Below are positions 1 to 9,133 of a stretch of 18,288 nucleotides of DNA, one piece after another. Position numbers and translations under genes: made by a program. The stretch is from Perkinsus olseni (taxonomy: Eukaryota; Perkinsozoa; Perkinsida; Perkinsidae). The stretch spans positions 1 through 18,288 of the forward strand of contig JABANP010000770.1 of NCBI GenBank assembly GCA_013115135.1. Direction: 5' to 3'. The notes under the pieces are model-generated. The model was not told where the DNA came from and ran no database searches. It saw only the letters and a program-made list of their open reading frames with translations. Position 1 is the first letter of the stretch, and every line of letters begins with the position of its first letter.

Positions 1-1950
1 GGGTTCTCTAGCTCTTAGTCAGAGGGACCACGTCCCTCGCTGCGCTCGGGGAAGAGATAGTGCATCTCCATGAGAGACCAATCGAAAAGGCCAGCACGGA
101 GGACAATGCGTGACAGTCCCGCGGTTGGAGGAATCGACATGCTTACGACTGGAATCAAAAGTTTATCTTCTTATCATGCGGTATCTTCGAGCGTTACAGC
201 GAAGGAACTAATAGATGCGATCATCGCATCTCGCTGCGAGATTCTCGCATCGCGATGGGTGATGGTGCGAAATTGGCAATGCCAAGCAAGAAGGGTAATA
301 ATCAAGCATAGCAGACTCTCTCGTTCAGCTAAGAGAATTCTCAAGCAAGAACGGTGGTGATTCAAATTCAAACAAGGTTGCAGATTTTCCGCAAAAAAAT
401 AAAGAACTGGCTCGGGCTTGTATCGAACAGGGGACTTTCCGCATACGGGTGATGGTCCGCAGGAGACTTCAAGAAATCCAAGATTTGAGCACTGTCGGCT
501 GTCAGCCGATAGCTACGTCAATGGCCGATTCACTCATGACTCCCAGGTCTATACGCGTCGTCGTCGCCGGTGGCCGGCCCGCTACAAAGTATAGATCGAA
601 CTTGACACACACGCACCCTTGCTGGTGACCGGTTCTGGCACGACCATGCCAATGCACATCCTCATACTACCTCTTCATATGTGTTTCCACGGTAACTTGC
701 GTCTCAAACTTCTTTTCTTTTCCAGTATAGATGCCCACTGGGCATTGCCTAGTGGGCGCAACTCACTCTCCTCAAGTCGAGGGCCGTGAGGACCCCCACG
801 GGACGTTGCTGGCAGCATCGCTGCTCAGTCAACAAGTCATTCATCAGCAGCCACTGTGAAGCTGACCCCGCGATTGTCATATTAGATGGGGCTCTGTGCT
901 GCTGGTCATGCTTTTTCGCGCGGTCCTTACCCAGGCCGTGTATAGAGCCATGGGTTAACGCCCGTGAAACCTGGTATAAGTTCTGAGTCGAGTCGAGTCG
1001 AGTCGAGTCATTGGCACAAGCTAGCAGAGCCCGTCGCTTCGCTCCGGAGTTCTGTAGCTTGTTCGCGCTTGTGCGCATGTTTACACCAGTAACGAAACTA
1101 TGCGATTGAGAGTGTAGTTGAGTGCGAAGTGAGCACAGGGACTATATTAGCCCCTGGTAGATCGAAACCTCTCGAAAGACCCAATTGGGCCGACGTTGTA
1201 ATATACGTCCTTAAGAGCTTCAATGGGAGGGGTCGCGATGAGCACAGTCGATGTGATTCGGTGTTTGATTCTGAGGTGCGATCGTTAGGCTGTTCTTTCC
1301 GCTATTTTGTTCCCACAGCGTCTGCTGTCCGGGTTCTTAGTGAACTTTATGCGCACAGTGGCGTGTGGAAGCCTGTTAGTGGAAGGAACGTCCAGCGCTA
1401 TTCGCCTAAGAAGCTCGATGATAGTTCAGGCGTATGCCTCTACTGTGACTCAGGGCCCCTGAGTCAGGGGAGGAAAAGGATTTCCTTCACCTTCCTTTTC
1501 ACTGCCTCCCGTGGCACCGGCCCCGCTCTGAGCTTTAACGCATGATCAATCTTCGTGCAAGTGCGTGCCTTCTTCTGGCAATATTCTATTGAGGGGCAAG
1601 CACCTAGCTGCGGCACTGAAACGGAACATTAAGACTACGATGCGGCTGTGGGTCGCATCGTGACTTCATCGCGCCGGAGTCCCCCTGCCGGGGTCCGGTT
1701 TCGGTGGACCAGTTGGCGTGAAGGCGGCTGAGAGGCCAACAGGCCGAGCCGCGTCCGAGTATTGGAAAGAATAAGTTGAGAGGATTACAGATAAGCGCGA
1801 TCCGTGGGAAACAGTAGGGACCGTAGTGGCCGAGCCAAACTCGATCTCACTCGTAGGGTTGATGTGTGAATCACATAATGTGAAGCATGGCAAGACGGTC
1901 CCAGTTTTGTGCGGTCTGGCTTTACGAATTCAGAGAATATCGAAGAACAC
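1..1950. other. Gene-poor left flank
   Basis: No conserved coding region was recognised on either strand. Open frames here (the longest 138 codons at 1129-1545, beginning with GTG) are within the length expected by chance for about 50% GC sequence and show no domain. An ATG-started 96-codon frame lies at 70-360 with no signal peptide or motif. A perfect small palindrome, TCGGCTG-T-CAGCCGA, sits at 495-509. The minus-strand kinesin gene could in principle have further exons here, but none was found. Confidence 0.5.
985..1009. repeat. (GAGTC)5 microsatellite
   Basis: Five perfect tandem copies of GAGTC. Isolated GAGTCGAG-type stretches also occur near 3844 and 10034. It is a simple sequence repeat with no coding context and may be length-polymorphic. 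Confidence 0.95.
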
Positions 1951-1983
1951 AAACGATGACCGTCGAGTTATTATAGTATAGAC
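1951..1983 (+). repeat. 33-bp direct repeat, copy 1
   Basis: Begins AAACGATGAC and ends TTATTATAGTATAGA. It matches 2659-2691 with only about two mismatches, in the same orientation, 708 bp apart. The two copies bracket an AT-rich non-coding tract that abuts the truncated end of the kinesin gene. Confidence 0.85.
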
Positions 1984-2658
1984 TATCGTCGTTGTCGGAC
2001 GAATGAGCACGATTAGTTAAAGGAGTATCAGTCATCCTACAACTCCGACTATAAGTCATCTGTACTACTGAAGTTTCAGTAAAAAAATTGTGACAAAATA
2101 TGGAAAACATTCCGAGATATTTGGGGTTGATTTCTCCGAACATCTCGATGAACGTTTTAACAATCAGTCCTTGAGCCGGAAAAATTTACGCGTTTGAACG
2201 TTGTAACCCGCCACATCGTTGGAGGGAATTACGCAGTACCGTTTTATCCCAATTTGTAGAACGGTTTACGGAAGAGTTTGGCGTAGATTTAGATAGACTA
2301 CACTGACATTTAGTGCGTCGTCATGATACACGTAGAACTTGCTGTGGATAAGTAATATTCATGAGTAACCAGAATCTGATAGGTTTTATGGAAGACTTGA
2401 TATGATCAATCTTCCAAACGATTAAAATTTTGCACGCGTATTTGGCGATTGTGATCAAATATCTCGGAAATTTTTACATGGACGTTTTACCCCATATCTT
2501 CGTACACTTCTCGCTCGCCTCTCACTCGTATACCTAGTGGTATAGGGGAAGCTAAGAGCAGGGTATAGGCTCTGTGAGTAGACACGTATAGACGACATGC
2601 TTGACAGAAAACAGAGTCGAGAAATTCTGAACGGGGGGTTTTTTAGACCGGATAACTC
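1984..2658. other. AT-rich tract between 33-bp repeats
   Basis: About 675 bp of visibly AT-rich sequence with no recognisable domain on either strand. The bracketing direct repeats suggest an inserted element or the remains of one. No transposase or reverse-transcriptase motif was seen, so a non-autonomous element or simple duplication is equally possible. Confidence 0.4.
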
Positions 2659-2691
2659 AAACGATGACAGTCGTGTTATTATAGTATAGAT
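2659..2691 (+). repeat. 33-bp direct repeat, copy 2
   Basis: Near-identical partner of 1951-1983. It starts only eight bases beyond the TGA (2700-2702, minus strand) that ends the kinesin reading frame, which links the repeat to the point where the motor domain breaks off. Confidence 0.85.
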
Positions 2692-2699
2692 TGGCCTAA

Positions 2700-5600
2700 T
2701 CAAGCCTTAGCGTTGAGGAACTGCAAGAGAGCAAGTGACCAAGACTTCACCTGCGAGTTGAGGTTGTTCTTCTTCCAAACTCTTTCGCTGCCAGCCAGAT
2801 CCACCAAATGCAACTTCCAGCGCCTCAGTAAATCGGTACCGGTCTCTTTGCCGGGCGCGCGCTGAATATAATAAAAAGACTTGTGAGTATTAGAAAACCA
2901 GGGTTCTCACAATTGTCGAGAAAAAGTTTCGCTTTTGGCTGCTTATTGAAAATATGGGTGGTGATCCATTGTGCTTATTTCCTTAATTGTGTGCGGATGT
3001 GTCCCTTAATTGATATCTTCCATAGATCGGACACAAGCTGTGTTAGTAGAGCGTGATGCTCAACAATATTAATAACAGATTCCTCTAAGAATCCACTAGA
3101 GTTGGGTTTGGTTATCAATGACTCACGATAATATTATCCCAACCTATTTGGACATTCGACAAGTTTGGCATCTCGTCATCGGTCACTGTCGCAGCCTTGA
3201 TCGCAGTGCCAAATGAAGGGGAAGTCCCTCTGTTCGCCCACAATGAAAGTTTATTTCATCTCATGGAATTTTTTTATGGAGCAAAATACGATTTGTAAAA
3301 ACTTTACGCACTTCTGCTAATATAAATGGAGTAATCATATAATAACCAAACACTTAGCGGTGGAACTATTTTACCTCAGAAAAAATGGGAAAATTCCAAC
3401 TACATTTTTGCAAAAATTACTGCTGCGACTCAGCCCCTAGCTAACCCGCTTCATCAATTCAGAGCAACAGAAGTCAAAATCAACAGGTTTCGGTTTCGTC
3501 CAACTAGAGCCCCATTTCACTAATTAGTTTTCGCCTCTTCTGACGCTTCCTGTGAGGACGCCCGCGCAACCTTAGCTCCCGATTACAAATATCTTCCGCC
3601 CCCGTCTTTTACCTGCTCGACCTCGAGAGTGAATATTGTATGACTCCTGCTAGATGCCATGTTAGCAGCTGTACTGGATACCATACGGTTAACCTAGGAT
3701 ACCAAATATCTTCCGCACCGCAAAGATTTTCCGCGACGCCCAAACAGATGCGGTAATTCAACAGTCGCGGTTCCATCTCTGCAACTTTGCCGATGCCATA
3801 AGCCCTGCGGAACGGGCTGCGGCACAGGTTAGTAAACCATTTTCGAGTCGAGAATGGATGGCATATTCTGGGCGTTTTTGAATTGGAAATTAATTTTCGA
3901 TTTCGGGTCCATGTCTTTTTATTTCGCGCCTGGCTCCGACCGCCCCACTTTGAAGTTCCACTGCTTCAAATTTTTCGAAAATGAGGTTGTTTTCTTTGGC
4001 CTCGAAATACAGCATCTCAAATTGAAGCTTCCACTGTTGAGATCTCGCAAATTTCGGTCACGGCCGCTCAGCTTGAGATGAAAACGGTGGAGACCCCGGT
4101 GCTCGACCGCAACAGGAAATCATACGCTGACTAACACCCTGTACATTTCCAAGCATGAACATATCCAAGGCCTCGTCTTCGGAATCTGTCGTGTGCAGGG
4201 AGAGATTGCGGAGTACCACTTCGCCGTTTTCGTCTTCCAAAATGCTAACCTGACCAGCTCATGCTTACACTCAACAACAGACAAAGGCTGAAGAATTTCT
4301 TGCTTTCTTGCGCTTCCTCACACTTCCTCAACGGAGCATCCGAGAACGGCACCAGATTTTTACAAACATCTTGTGATCTCAGGCGCCCTTGCAATTTCTC
4401 AATGCTCGCCGGAGAAAGCTCTTCTGCTGTCTTCCCCTCTCACCTTCGGCCAGTTCTCAATCGGCGTTCTGGGATTAACGCTTTCCCCCAGGAGATCATA
4501 AGCATTCTCGTTGTAGACTTCTAGATAGCTCACCGAGATCTGAACAAAGATACTCCCAAATCGATCACGTGATCGATTATCCTCCTCACGTTCGTGACTG
4601 CTGCGGGGTTCGAGCTATGGTAGCGCTTGACAGCTGCGAAAAGCTCTTCGATGCACCTTGGGATTATGCCCCGTTCAGCATACCCTTCTCCGCCGCTCAT
4701 AGTGTAACTTGGAAAAAACCGTTAGAAAAATTCTCAAGCGGAAATAAAAAAATAATTAAACAGAGCACGTCTAGAAGCCAGGCATATGAAGTCGAAAAAT
4801 CAGGAGAAAACGGAGAAAAATTTCCAAGAAAAAACAGAAAGAAACGGCGAAAAGTCCAGCGCATTACTTACGTCTTGCCGCTGCCAGTTTGGCCGTAACA
4901 GAAAATACACCTGCAAAGGACATCTATGAAGGACAAAATTACCGGTCCCGAGGAACGAACCTTGGTCGCCAGATACACGACCGCACTATCCAACCATTAC
5001 ACCACTCACCCATTGTGACCACTCATGCAGCTCTCCAACACAGGCAATGCCACTTCTTTGAACGCCTCCTCTTGACTCACTTCCGTACCCAGCACTCGAT
5101 GAAACGGGAAAGTGTACCTTCCGATGGTAACTCAATTCGAGTAGCTTGAAGAACCACTAACAACGCTTAGGCTAACGCGCCGATGTTAGACCAGCATCGA
5201 CCTAAGATTCGCTGCTTCTTTGCGCTGCTAGGGGATCTCTTGAGTATACTTTGTGGTGACTCCCACAGAGAACTATCTCGAAAAATACCAAGACTCCGCT
5301 TAGTTCACGTCCTACCACAACTTTCCCATCTCGTAAACCGGAGTATCCACCAAGCAGATTGTAGCGAATGAAACGCAACACGCAGAAGTGAAGCCACTTG
5401 CAGGAATGAGGCCAGGGAGGGGCGAGAATGGCGGTCGAAGTGGCCTCATTCCTGCGTGTGGCATAGTGGCCTTATTTTTGCATGTGGCTTTTCTTCATTA
5501 ACACAGAGCGTAAATTTCCCGGAGCCCGGCCTTGGACTGTGCTGAGTGATTCGACCGAAAAGACGACCGTGCCCCAATCTACTACGAGTCCCTCCCGACC

Positions 5601-6903
5601 AAGTCTCTCGATGCTCTGCCCGGACTAGTATCTGTAAAATGGAGACAACACAGTCGCAACTATAGTCATTAACGTTGCCAATAATCCAACCATGGCAAAT
5701 GGGAAGCAACTGATGTAATGGAATAACAAATTACGAAATGTCTTACAACGCCCGTTCTCGGACGGTCGCCGATATCGGAATTCCCGACAAAAAAATCCAA
5801 AACTCTTTTTCGCTCATCCTGGCCAATTTTTCCGGAAATTTCATGAAAACATTTCCGAGACTGTCGTTTTCGCTCACCTATGCCGATTTGCGCGAAAATT
5901 TCGCGGCGAATGCGAAAAAAATCTCGCAATTTTCCTCGACAACTAAGACCCGCTGCCAAGGCATCCGCTGGCTAACGTATCTCACGACGAATTTTACGGC
6001 TAGTCGAACCTTATTACCATCCTCACACTTCATCCGAAGCATAGCCCCCACTACCCTGTCGCCCGGGCGTTGAGGGGTAACCGAGGCTGCCAAGTCGTTG
6101 TCCTTCGAAATAACTTCATAGCTGCAAAGAGAAAGTCAATACGATAAGACGAATGAAGGGGTTTGTCATGGTGACCGGACACTTTTTAAGGGTATGACCC
6201 GCACAGGGATAAGGTTGAAGGGATGGCCATCAATTAGAGCTGTCCACGTTCACGATTGTGGTACTGGAAGGAAAATGCAGCTACTACAGCGGCTGAGCAA
6301 GTTTGAAGAAGGTCCCATTTTTCTACGAACAATCGCCTCCGATGAAGCACTCACCAGAATCCCCTGGGACGACTCCGAAGTCCGCGCTCGGCCGGCACAT
6401 GCAGGGGCCTCAACCTTGCGAACGTCTGTAGTGGCTTCTGTTGGAAGCCTGTGGGTCGAACCGGTTCGTCGTCCTGACGGAGCACGTCGAACTGCGATTC
6501 ACGAGGATTTTCCGGAACGCTAAAAACTGATTTCACGAGTCTCGTGAATCCACTCGCGCAGTCCGGAAAATAGTCTCGCCGTCGGAAAAGCTGCTCAGCA
6601 ACTTCAGTACCACTTGAGATTTCGTCGTCAATTCTAGCTTCGCAATGCTAGTTCATGCTCCTACTCTGAGTTGCGCACAGGAAGCTCACTACAGAGCACG
6701 GAGAGGTCCAACGCGGATTCAAGTGATAGCATTTTCGGCGTTGCGTCGAAGACAACTTGCAGCCATCCGAGGTGCCCATCAGCAGCAGCAAGCTCACTTT
6801 CATATATTCTTACCACCGACAGATCATCGACGGACTCCGGAGGAGATCCTGCTGCCGTTGATTCTTCCACAGTGTTGCTGCCTCCTCGAAGGGTTGCCGA
6901 CAT
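2700..6903 (-). CDS. Kinesin motor protein, multi-exon, apparently truncated in the motor
   Basis: Kinesins are ATP-driven microtubule motors. Confident exons (minus strand): 6665-6903 (ATG at 6901-6903), 6355-6519, 5986-6121, 5010-5117, 4872-4910, 4590-4707, 4444-4539, 4138-4244, 3613-3668 and 2700-2861. Weaker ones begin near 6263 and 5631, and one spans about 4324-4426. Motifs in order: FARLRPL (strand beta-1, after an N-terminal extension of about 115 residues), FHRVLGTEVSQEEAF, the P-loop FCYGQTGSGKTYTM split by an intron, GIIPR, SVSYLEVYNE, LEDENGEVVLRNLS, switch I NMASSRSHTIFTLEV and switch II LHLVDLAGSER, then SLALLQFLNA (resembling INKSLxALGxVI). The frame then meets TGA, so the PYRxSKLT helix, neck and stalk are missing. 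Several splice phases agree exactly (5117/5010/4910/4872/4707/4590/4539). Joins near 6240, 5600, 4440 and 4140 are unresolved. The family is certain; the subfamily is not. It may be a pseudogene, or continue through a long intron beyond the window. Confidence 0.9.
2862..3612 (-). other. Large kinesin intron (switch I to switch II)
   Basis: A 751-nt GT-AG intron with donor GTAAAAG and acceptor TATTCAG. Splicing joins LEVEQ to RAPGKETGTDLL, giving the normal distance between SSRSH and DLAGSE. No second gene was recognised inside it. Confidence 0.75.
3586..3599 (+). repeat. 14-bp direct repeat flanking the switch I exon, copy 1
   Basis: CAAATATCTTCCGC, identical to 3703-3716. The two copies sit on either side of the small kinesin exon carrying SSRSH. 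Confidence 0.8.
3703..3716 (+). repeat. 14-bp direct repeat flanking the switch I exon, copy 2
   Basis: Identical to 3586-3599, offset by 117 bp. A looser match, AAAGATTTTCCGC, follows at about 3722. Confidence 0.8.
4942..5007 (-). other. tRNA-like sequence inside a kinesin intron
   Basis: It lies inside the 4911-5009 intron that splits GHNG from CIFCYGQ. Reading the minus strand there is a D-arm/A-box-like GTGGTGTAATGGTTGG, then a possible anticodon arm at 4965-4981 (GTCGT / 7-nt loop / GCGAC, with T at the second loop position), then a T-arm-like CCAAGG-TTCGTT-CCTCGG that differs from the usual GGTTCGATTCC by one missing base. The 5' acceptor strand is absent because the exon ends there. 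It reads as a degenerate tRNA or tRNA-derived SINE fragment, not a functional tRNA. Confidence 0.5.
5393..5462. repeat. Inverted repeat, 22-bp arms
   Basis: Arms 5393-5414 (GCCACTTGCAGGAATGAGG...) and 5441-5462 are reverse complements with two mismatches in 22, separated by 26 nt. It lies within a kinesin intron. A third, decayed copy of the right arm follows directly at 5467-5488. Confidence 0.85.
5467..5488 (+). repeat. Decayed third copy of the inverted-repeat arm
   Basis: Aligned to 5441-5462 it differs at four of 22 positions, and all four are C-to-T or G-to-A transitions. Confidence 0.75.
6532..6548. repeat. Perfect 17-bp palindrome in a kinesin intron
   Basis: TTCACGAG-T-CTCGTGAA. 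It is nested inside a larger inverted repeat (ATTTTCCGGA at 6507-6516 and TCCGGAAAAT at 6562-6571) that spans the 3' splice site at 6520. Confidence 0.85.
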
Positions 6904-7477
6904 TTCCTCGAATATTTGGTCGAACTACAATTCTCGCAATGGAACACAAATACCCTTTCCGTGACTTCGGCATGCGTATTTTTACATGACCGCGAATTTC
7001 GACCCCAGGGCCAAAGAGAAGGAGTGCTGCGGGCTGACGGATAACTGAGAGGTAGTCAACCTGTTGCAGCAGTCCGTTAGTATGCAGCCCCACTAGGACG
7101 AACACCACGACCGATGGGTGGTAAGAAAGGCTCTTAATATATCATCTGCTATAGCGTAACAGTCTAGCTATGCGAGTAAAGGGTAAGAACAACGCGTCGA
7201 GCTATACTCTAAGATTACTCGCCATAGTGACTACAATAACGCTAATGTCTTCTTCTATAACATAACCTTAGACGATAACCATTCTATCGGCGTTGCAACT
7301 TATGCTGTTGTGCAACAGAGACATGCCGGAAACAGGGGAGGGATCATGATCGTGTCACCGAGTATCTTACAGGTAGCCGCCTTGGAGGCGGGAGGGTTAC
7401 AGAACAGTAGGACTCCCTGTACGCATACACAGGCTGTGGATGACCACACGGCGGAGGTGTTCATGAAGGTGATTGTC
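6904..7477. other. Intergenic region, kinesin to secreted genes
   Basis: Separates the minus-strand kinesin start from the plus-strand secreted-protein array, so it probably holds a divergent promoter. A small palindrome-like TGTTGTGCAACA lies near 7305. A 94-codon minus frame overlaps kinesin exon 1 but shows no domain. Confidence 0.5.
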
Positions 7478-7498
7478 GTGTGCATGCGTGCAATTGTT
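7478..7498 (+). promoter_or_regulatory. Shared upstream motif, secreted gene 1
   Basis: GTGTGCATGCGTG followed by CAATTGTT, ending 22 nt before the ATG at 7521. The same element precedes the other three signal-peptide genes (8872-8892, 10107-10122 and, inverted, 17952-17973). It contains TGCATGC, a sequence type known as a binding motif of apicomplexan AP2 factors; whether such a factor acts here is inference. Confidence 0.65.
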
Positions 7499-7520
7499 GA
7501 GTCATCGTGACGAGCTGACA

Positions 7521-7697
7521 ATGAACCTACTGTTCATCACGTGTGGTCTGTTGATGCTCGTAGAGCTGATCACCGCCGGCGGCTCGTCCAAAGATGACGA
7601 CAAGGAAGGCCTCATCACTGCAGCTCCGGAGTCCAAAGACGAGGACGCTAACCTCAGCCAAGACAACCCTGGTTACAAAGGCCCGGTGGGGCCCTAG
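7521..7697 (+). pseudogene. Small signal-peptide protein, copy 1, cut short by TAG
   Basis: A 58-residue frame. The first 21 residues (MNLLFITCGLLMLVELITAGG) are hydrophobic and read as a cleavable signal peptide; the rest is acidic and lysine-rich, so a secreted product is likely. The family is unknown. Compared with copy 2 (8915-9133), TAG at 7695-7697 falls in the middle of the aligned C-terminal part. Homologous codons continue in the same frame to a second TAG at 7746-7748 and then GATGACGTCCGT, matching the end of copy 2. It is therefore either a decaying copy or a genuinely shorter form. Upstream sequence up to the start codon is nearly identical to copy 2. Confidence 0.65.
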
Positions 7698-8584
7698 CAT
7701 GACGGCAAAGCTTCGGTGAACTACGACGGTTGGAGCAGAGGCCTCTAGGATGACGTCCGTTTAGAGTGTTACTGATTCACTCAGTACTTCCCACTTTTCG
7801 ATCACCCGACCAATACGAACTCACGAAGTATATGGTTCTATTTTGCTTTTTATTTTCACCCACTGCGTGAAGTTGAGCTGAGGACCTCAGCCTGAGGTCC
7901 CATAGTAGTTACATGCTTGCACGGCTACAAAAAGAATGTTGTACTCGACGGCGATGTCCACAGTGAAATGGATTTCGTATCGTCCTCGTTTTCCCGGGTC
8001 TTCAAGGAGCTCGGCTGGTCACTTTTTCTTTTCCGGAAACATCAGATTCTGAGACATTCTTCGGTGTTGAGTAACGGAGTCCTTGCCGCTGGGAAATCGA
8101 CTGAAGCTTCTGCTTTGCCAAAGGAGACGTGGCGGAGAGACTTTTCCAATGTGACTAGATAACACAGTTGAACCATGTTATTACTAGCTTGATCGTGCTC
8201 GCGTCCTGAAATCTCTCGACATCTCGACTACCGGTGGCAGCCTGTAAGACAGAATCAGCTGCAGATGCCAGAAGATTCTGAAGACTGTATGCTCACAAAC
8301 GGGAGAAGAGATGCCCTCGTTCGGCCAACCGATGGGACTCTCATTATGAGAGCCTCGATTCCTGTGCTTTCTGTACTACAGAATCTGTAGTGTCCTTCGC
8401 GGATGAGACGCAGTGGCGATGAGGATAGACTATCCTGCATCGCAGTTGACAGCGCAATGCATCGACGAGCTAGATTCCGACCGCGAAATCTCCTTCAAAA
8501 ACCCTCTAAGCTCACCTAACTATGAATGAGCATGCTGTAGAAGCGGAGGCGTTGACGCCAACGCAAGGACGAATTAAGACCATG

Positions 8585-8850
8585 GGCCCATTTCATGGGA
8601 TTTCGTGAGGACGTGGGGACGTCTTTAAGCGTAGAATCCTGACGTTAGGAAATGTGTCTTGTGAAATAGCTTCGACCTAACCACCCATCCTAACGTCCTC
8701 ATCGGGGATTTCCCAACATAAAAAGTCCTAATGTCTTAACGTCCTACCCTACCGTAAAGAAATGGGCCTTGCGAAAGAGCTTTAGCCCAAAATCGCGTCC
8801 TAACCTCTTAGGATCCTAAGAAAAAGCATCCTATGAAATAGGCTCCATAT
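8585..8850 (+). repeat. Degenerate tandem-like repeats between the duplicated units
   Basis: At least three related segments resemble GAAATGGGCCTTGCGAAAGAGCTT: 8649-8675, 8759-8785 and, more loosely, 8826-8845. CCTAACGTCC-type blocks are interspersed. It is non-coding and found only between the two units. Confidence 0.5.
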
Positions 8851-8871
8851 ACCGAGTGCATGCGTACCGGG

Positions 8872-8892
8872 GTGTGCACGCGTGCAATTGTT
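8872..8892 (+). promoter_or_regulatory. Shared upstream motif, secreted gene 2
   Basis: GTGTGCACGCGTG plus CAATTGTT, again ending 22 nt before the ATG (8915). A partial copy, GAGTGCATGCGTACC, lies just upstream at 8855-8869. Sequence similarity between the two tandem units begins exactly at this motif. Confidence 0.65.
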
Positions 8893-8914
8893 AATTCATC
8901 GTGACGAGCTGACA

Positions 8915-9133
8915 ATGAACCTACTGTTCATCACGTATGGTCTGTTGTTGCTCGTAGAGCTGATCACCGCTGGCGGCCGGTCCAAGGAGAATGAAGACGT
9001 GGACACTCAGGAGGGCCAGGATAACACTGATTTTGAGAAGTATGTGGCACCCCTGCTAGAAGGCGACTTCTATGCCTCATTTTACTATGACGGGGAGAGC
9101 GGAGGTCGCTCAGATCAAGCTGACGTCCGTTAA
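8915..9133 (+). CDS. Small secreted protein, copy 2 (intact)
   Basis: A 72-residue frame ending in TAA. Residues 1-21 (MNLLFITYGLLLLVELITAGG) form a hydrophobic signal peptide with a likely cut near ITAGG. The mature part is short, acidic (ENEDVDTQEGQD) and has an aromatic stretch, FYASFYYDG. No known domain was recognised. The start is fixed by the ATG 22 nt after the shared motif and by conservation with copy 1 from that codon on. Extracellular export is predicted; the role is unknown, and an effector or surface role is speculation. Confidence 0.7.
   Translation: MNLLFITYGLLLLVELITAGGRSKENEDVDTQEGQDNTDFEKYVAPLLEGDFYASFYYDGESGGRSDQADVR

Larger units (their letters stand above)
7478..8453 (+). 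repeat. Tandem duplication unit, copy 1
   Basis: Aligns with 8872-9992 from the shared promoter motif to GCAGTTGACAGC. Long blocks match in non-coding 3' sequence, for example GAGCTCGGCTGGTCAC, AATCGACTGAAGC or its close form, and GAGGATAGACTATCCTG. Matching frames do not persist through the 3' part, so most of the unit is probably non-coding. Confidence 0.85.

Noticed and set aside
1129..1545. 138-codon open frame, plus strand
   Set aside because: It begins with GTG, has no domain or compositional signal, and one or two frames of this length are expected by chance in the window.
2721..2750. Possible 30-nt intron in the last kinesin exon
   Set aside because: Reading through gives SLALLQFLNA, which fits the helix after switch II better than the spliced version.
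7917..8162. 81-codon frame in the 3' part of duplication copy 1
   Set aside because: The matching sequence in copy 2 is shifted in frame part way, so conservation is of DNA blocks and not of a protein.
8255..8440. Minus-strand frame partly conserved with 9779-10030
   Set aside because: Resemblance follows from the segmental duplication; insertions and deletions change the frames and no domain is visible.
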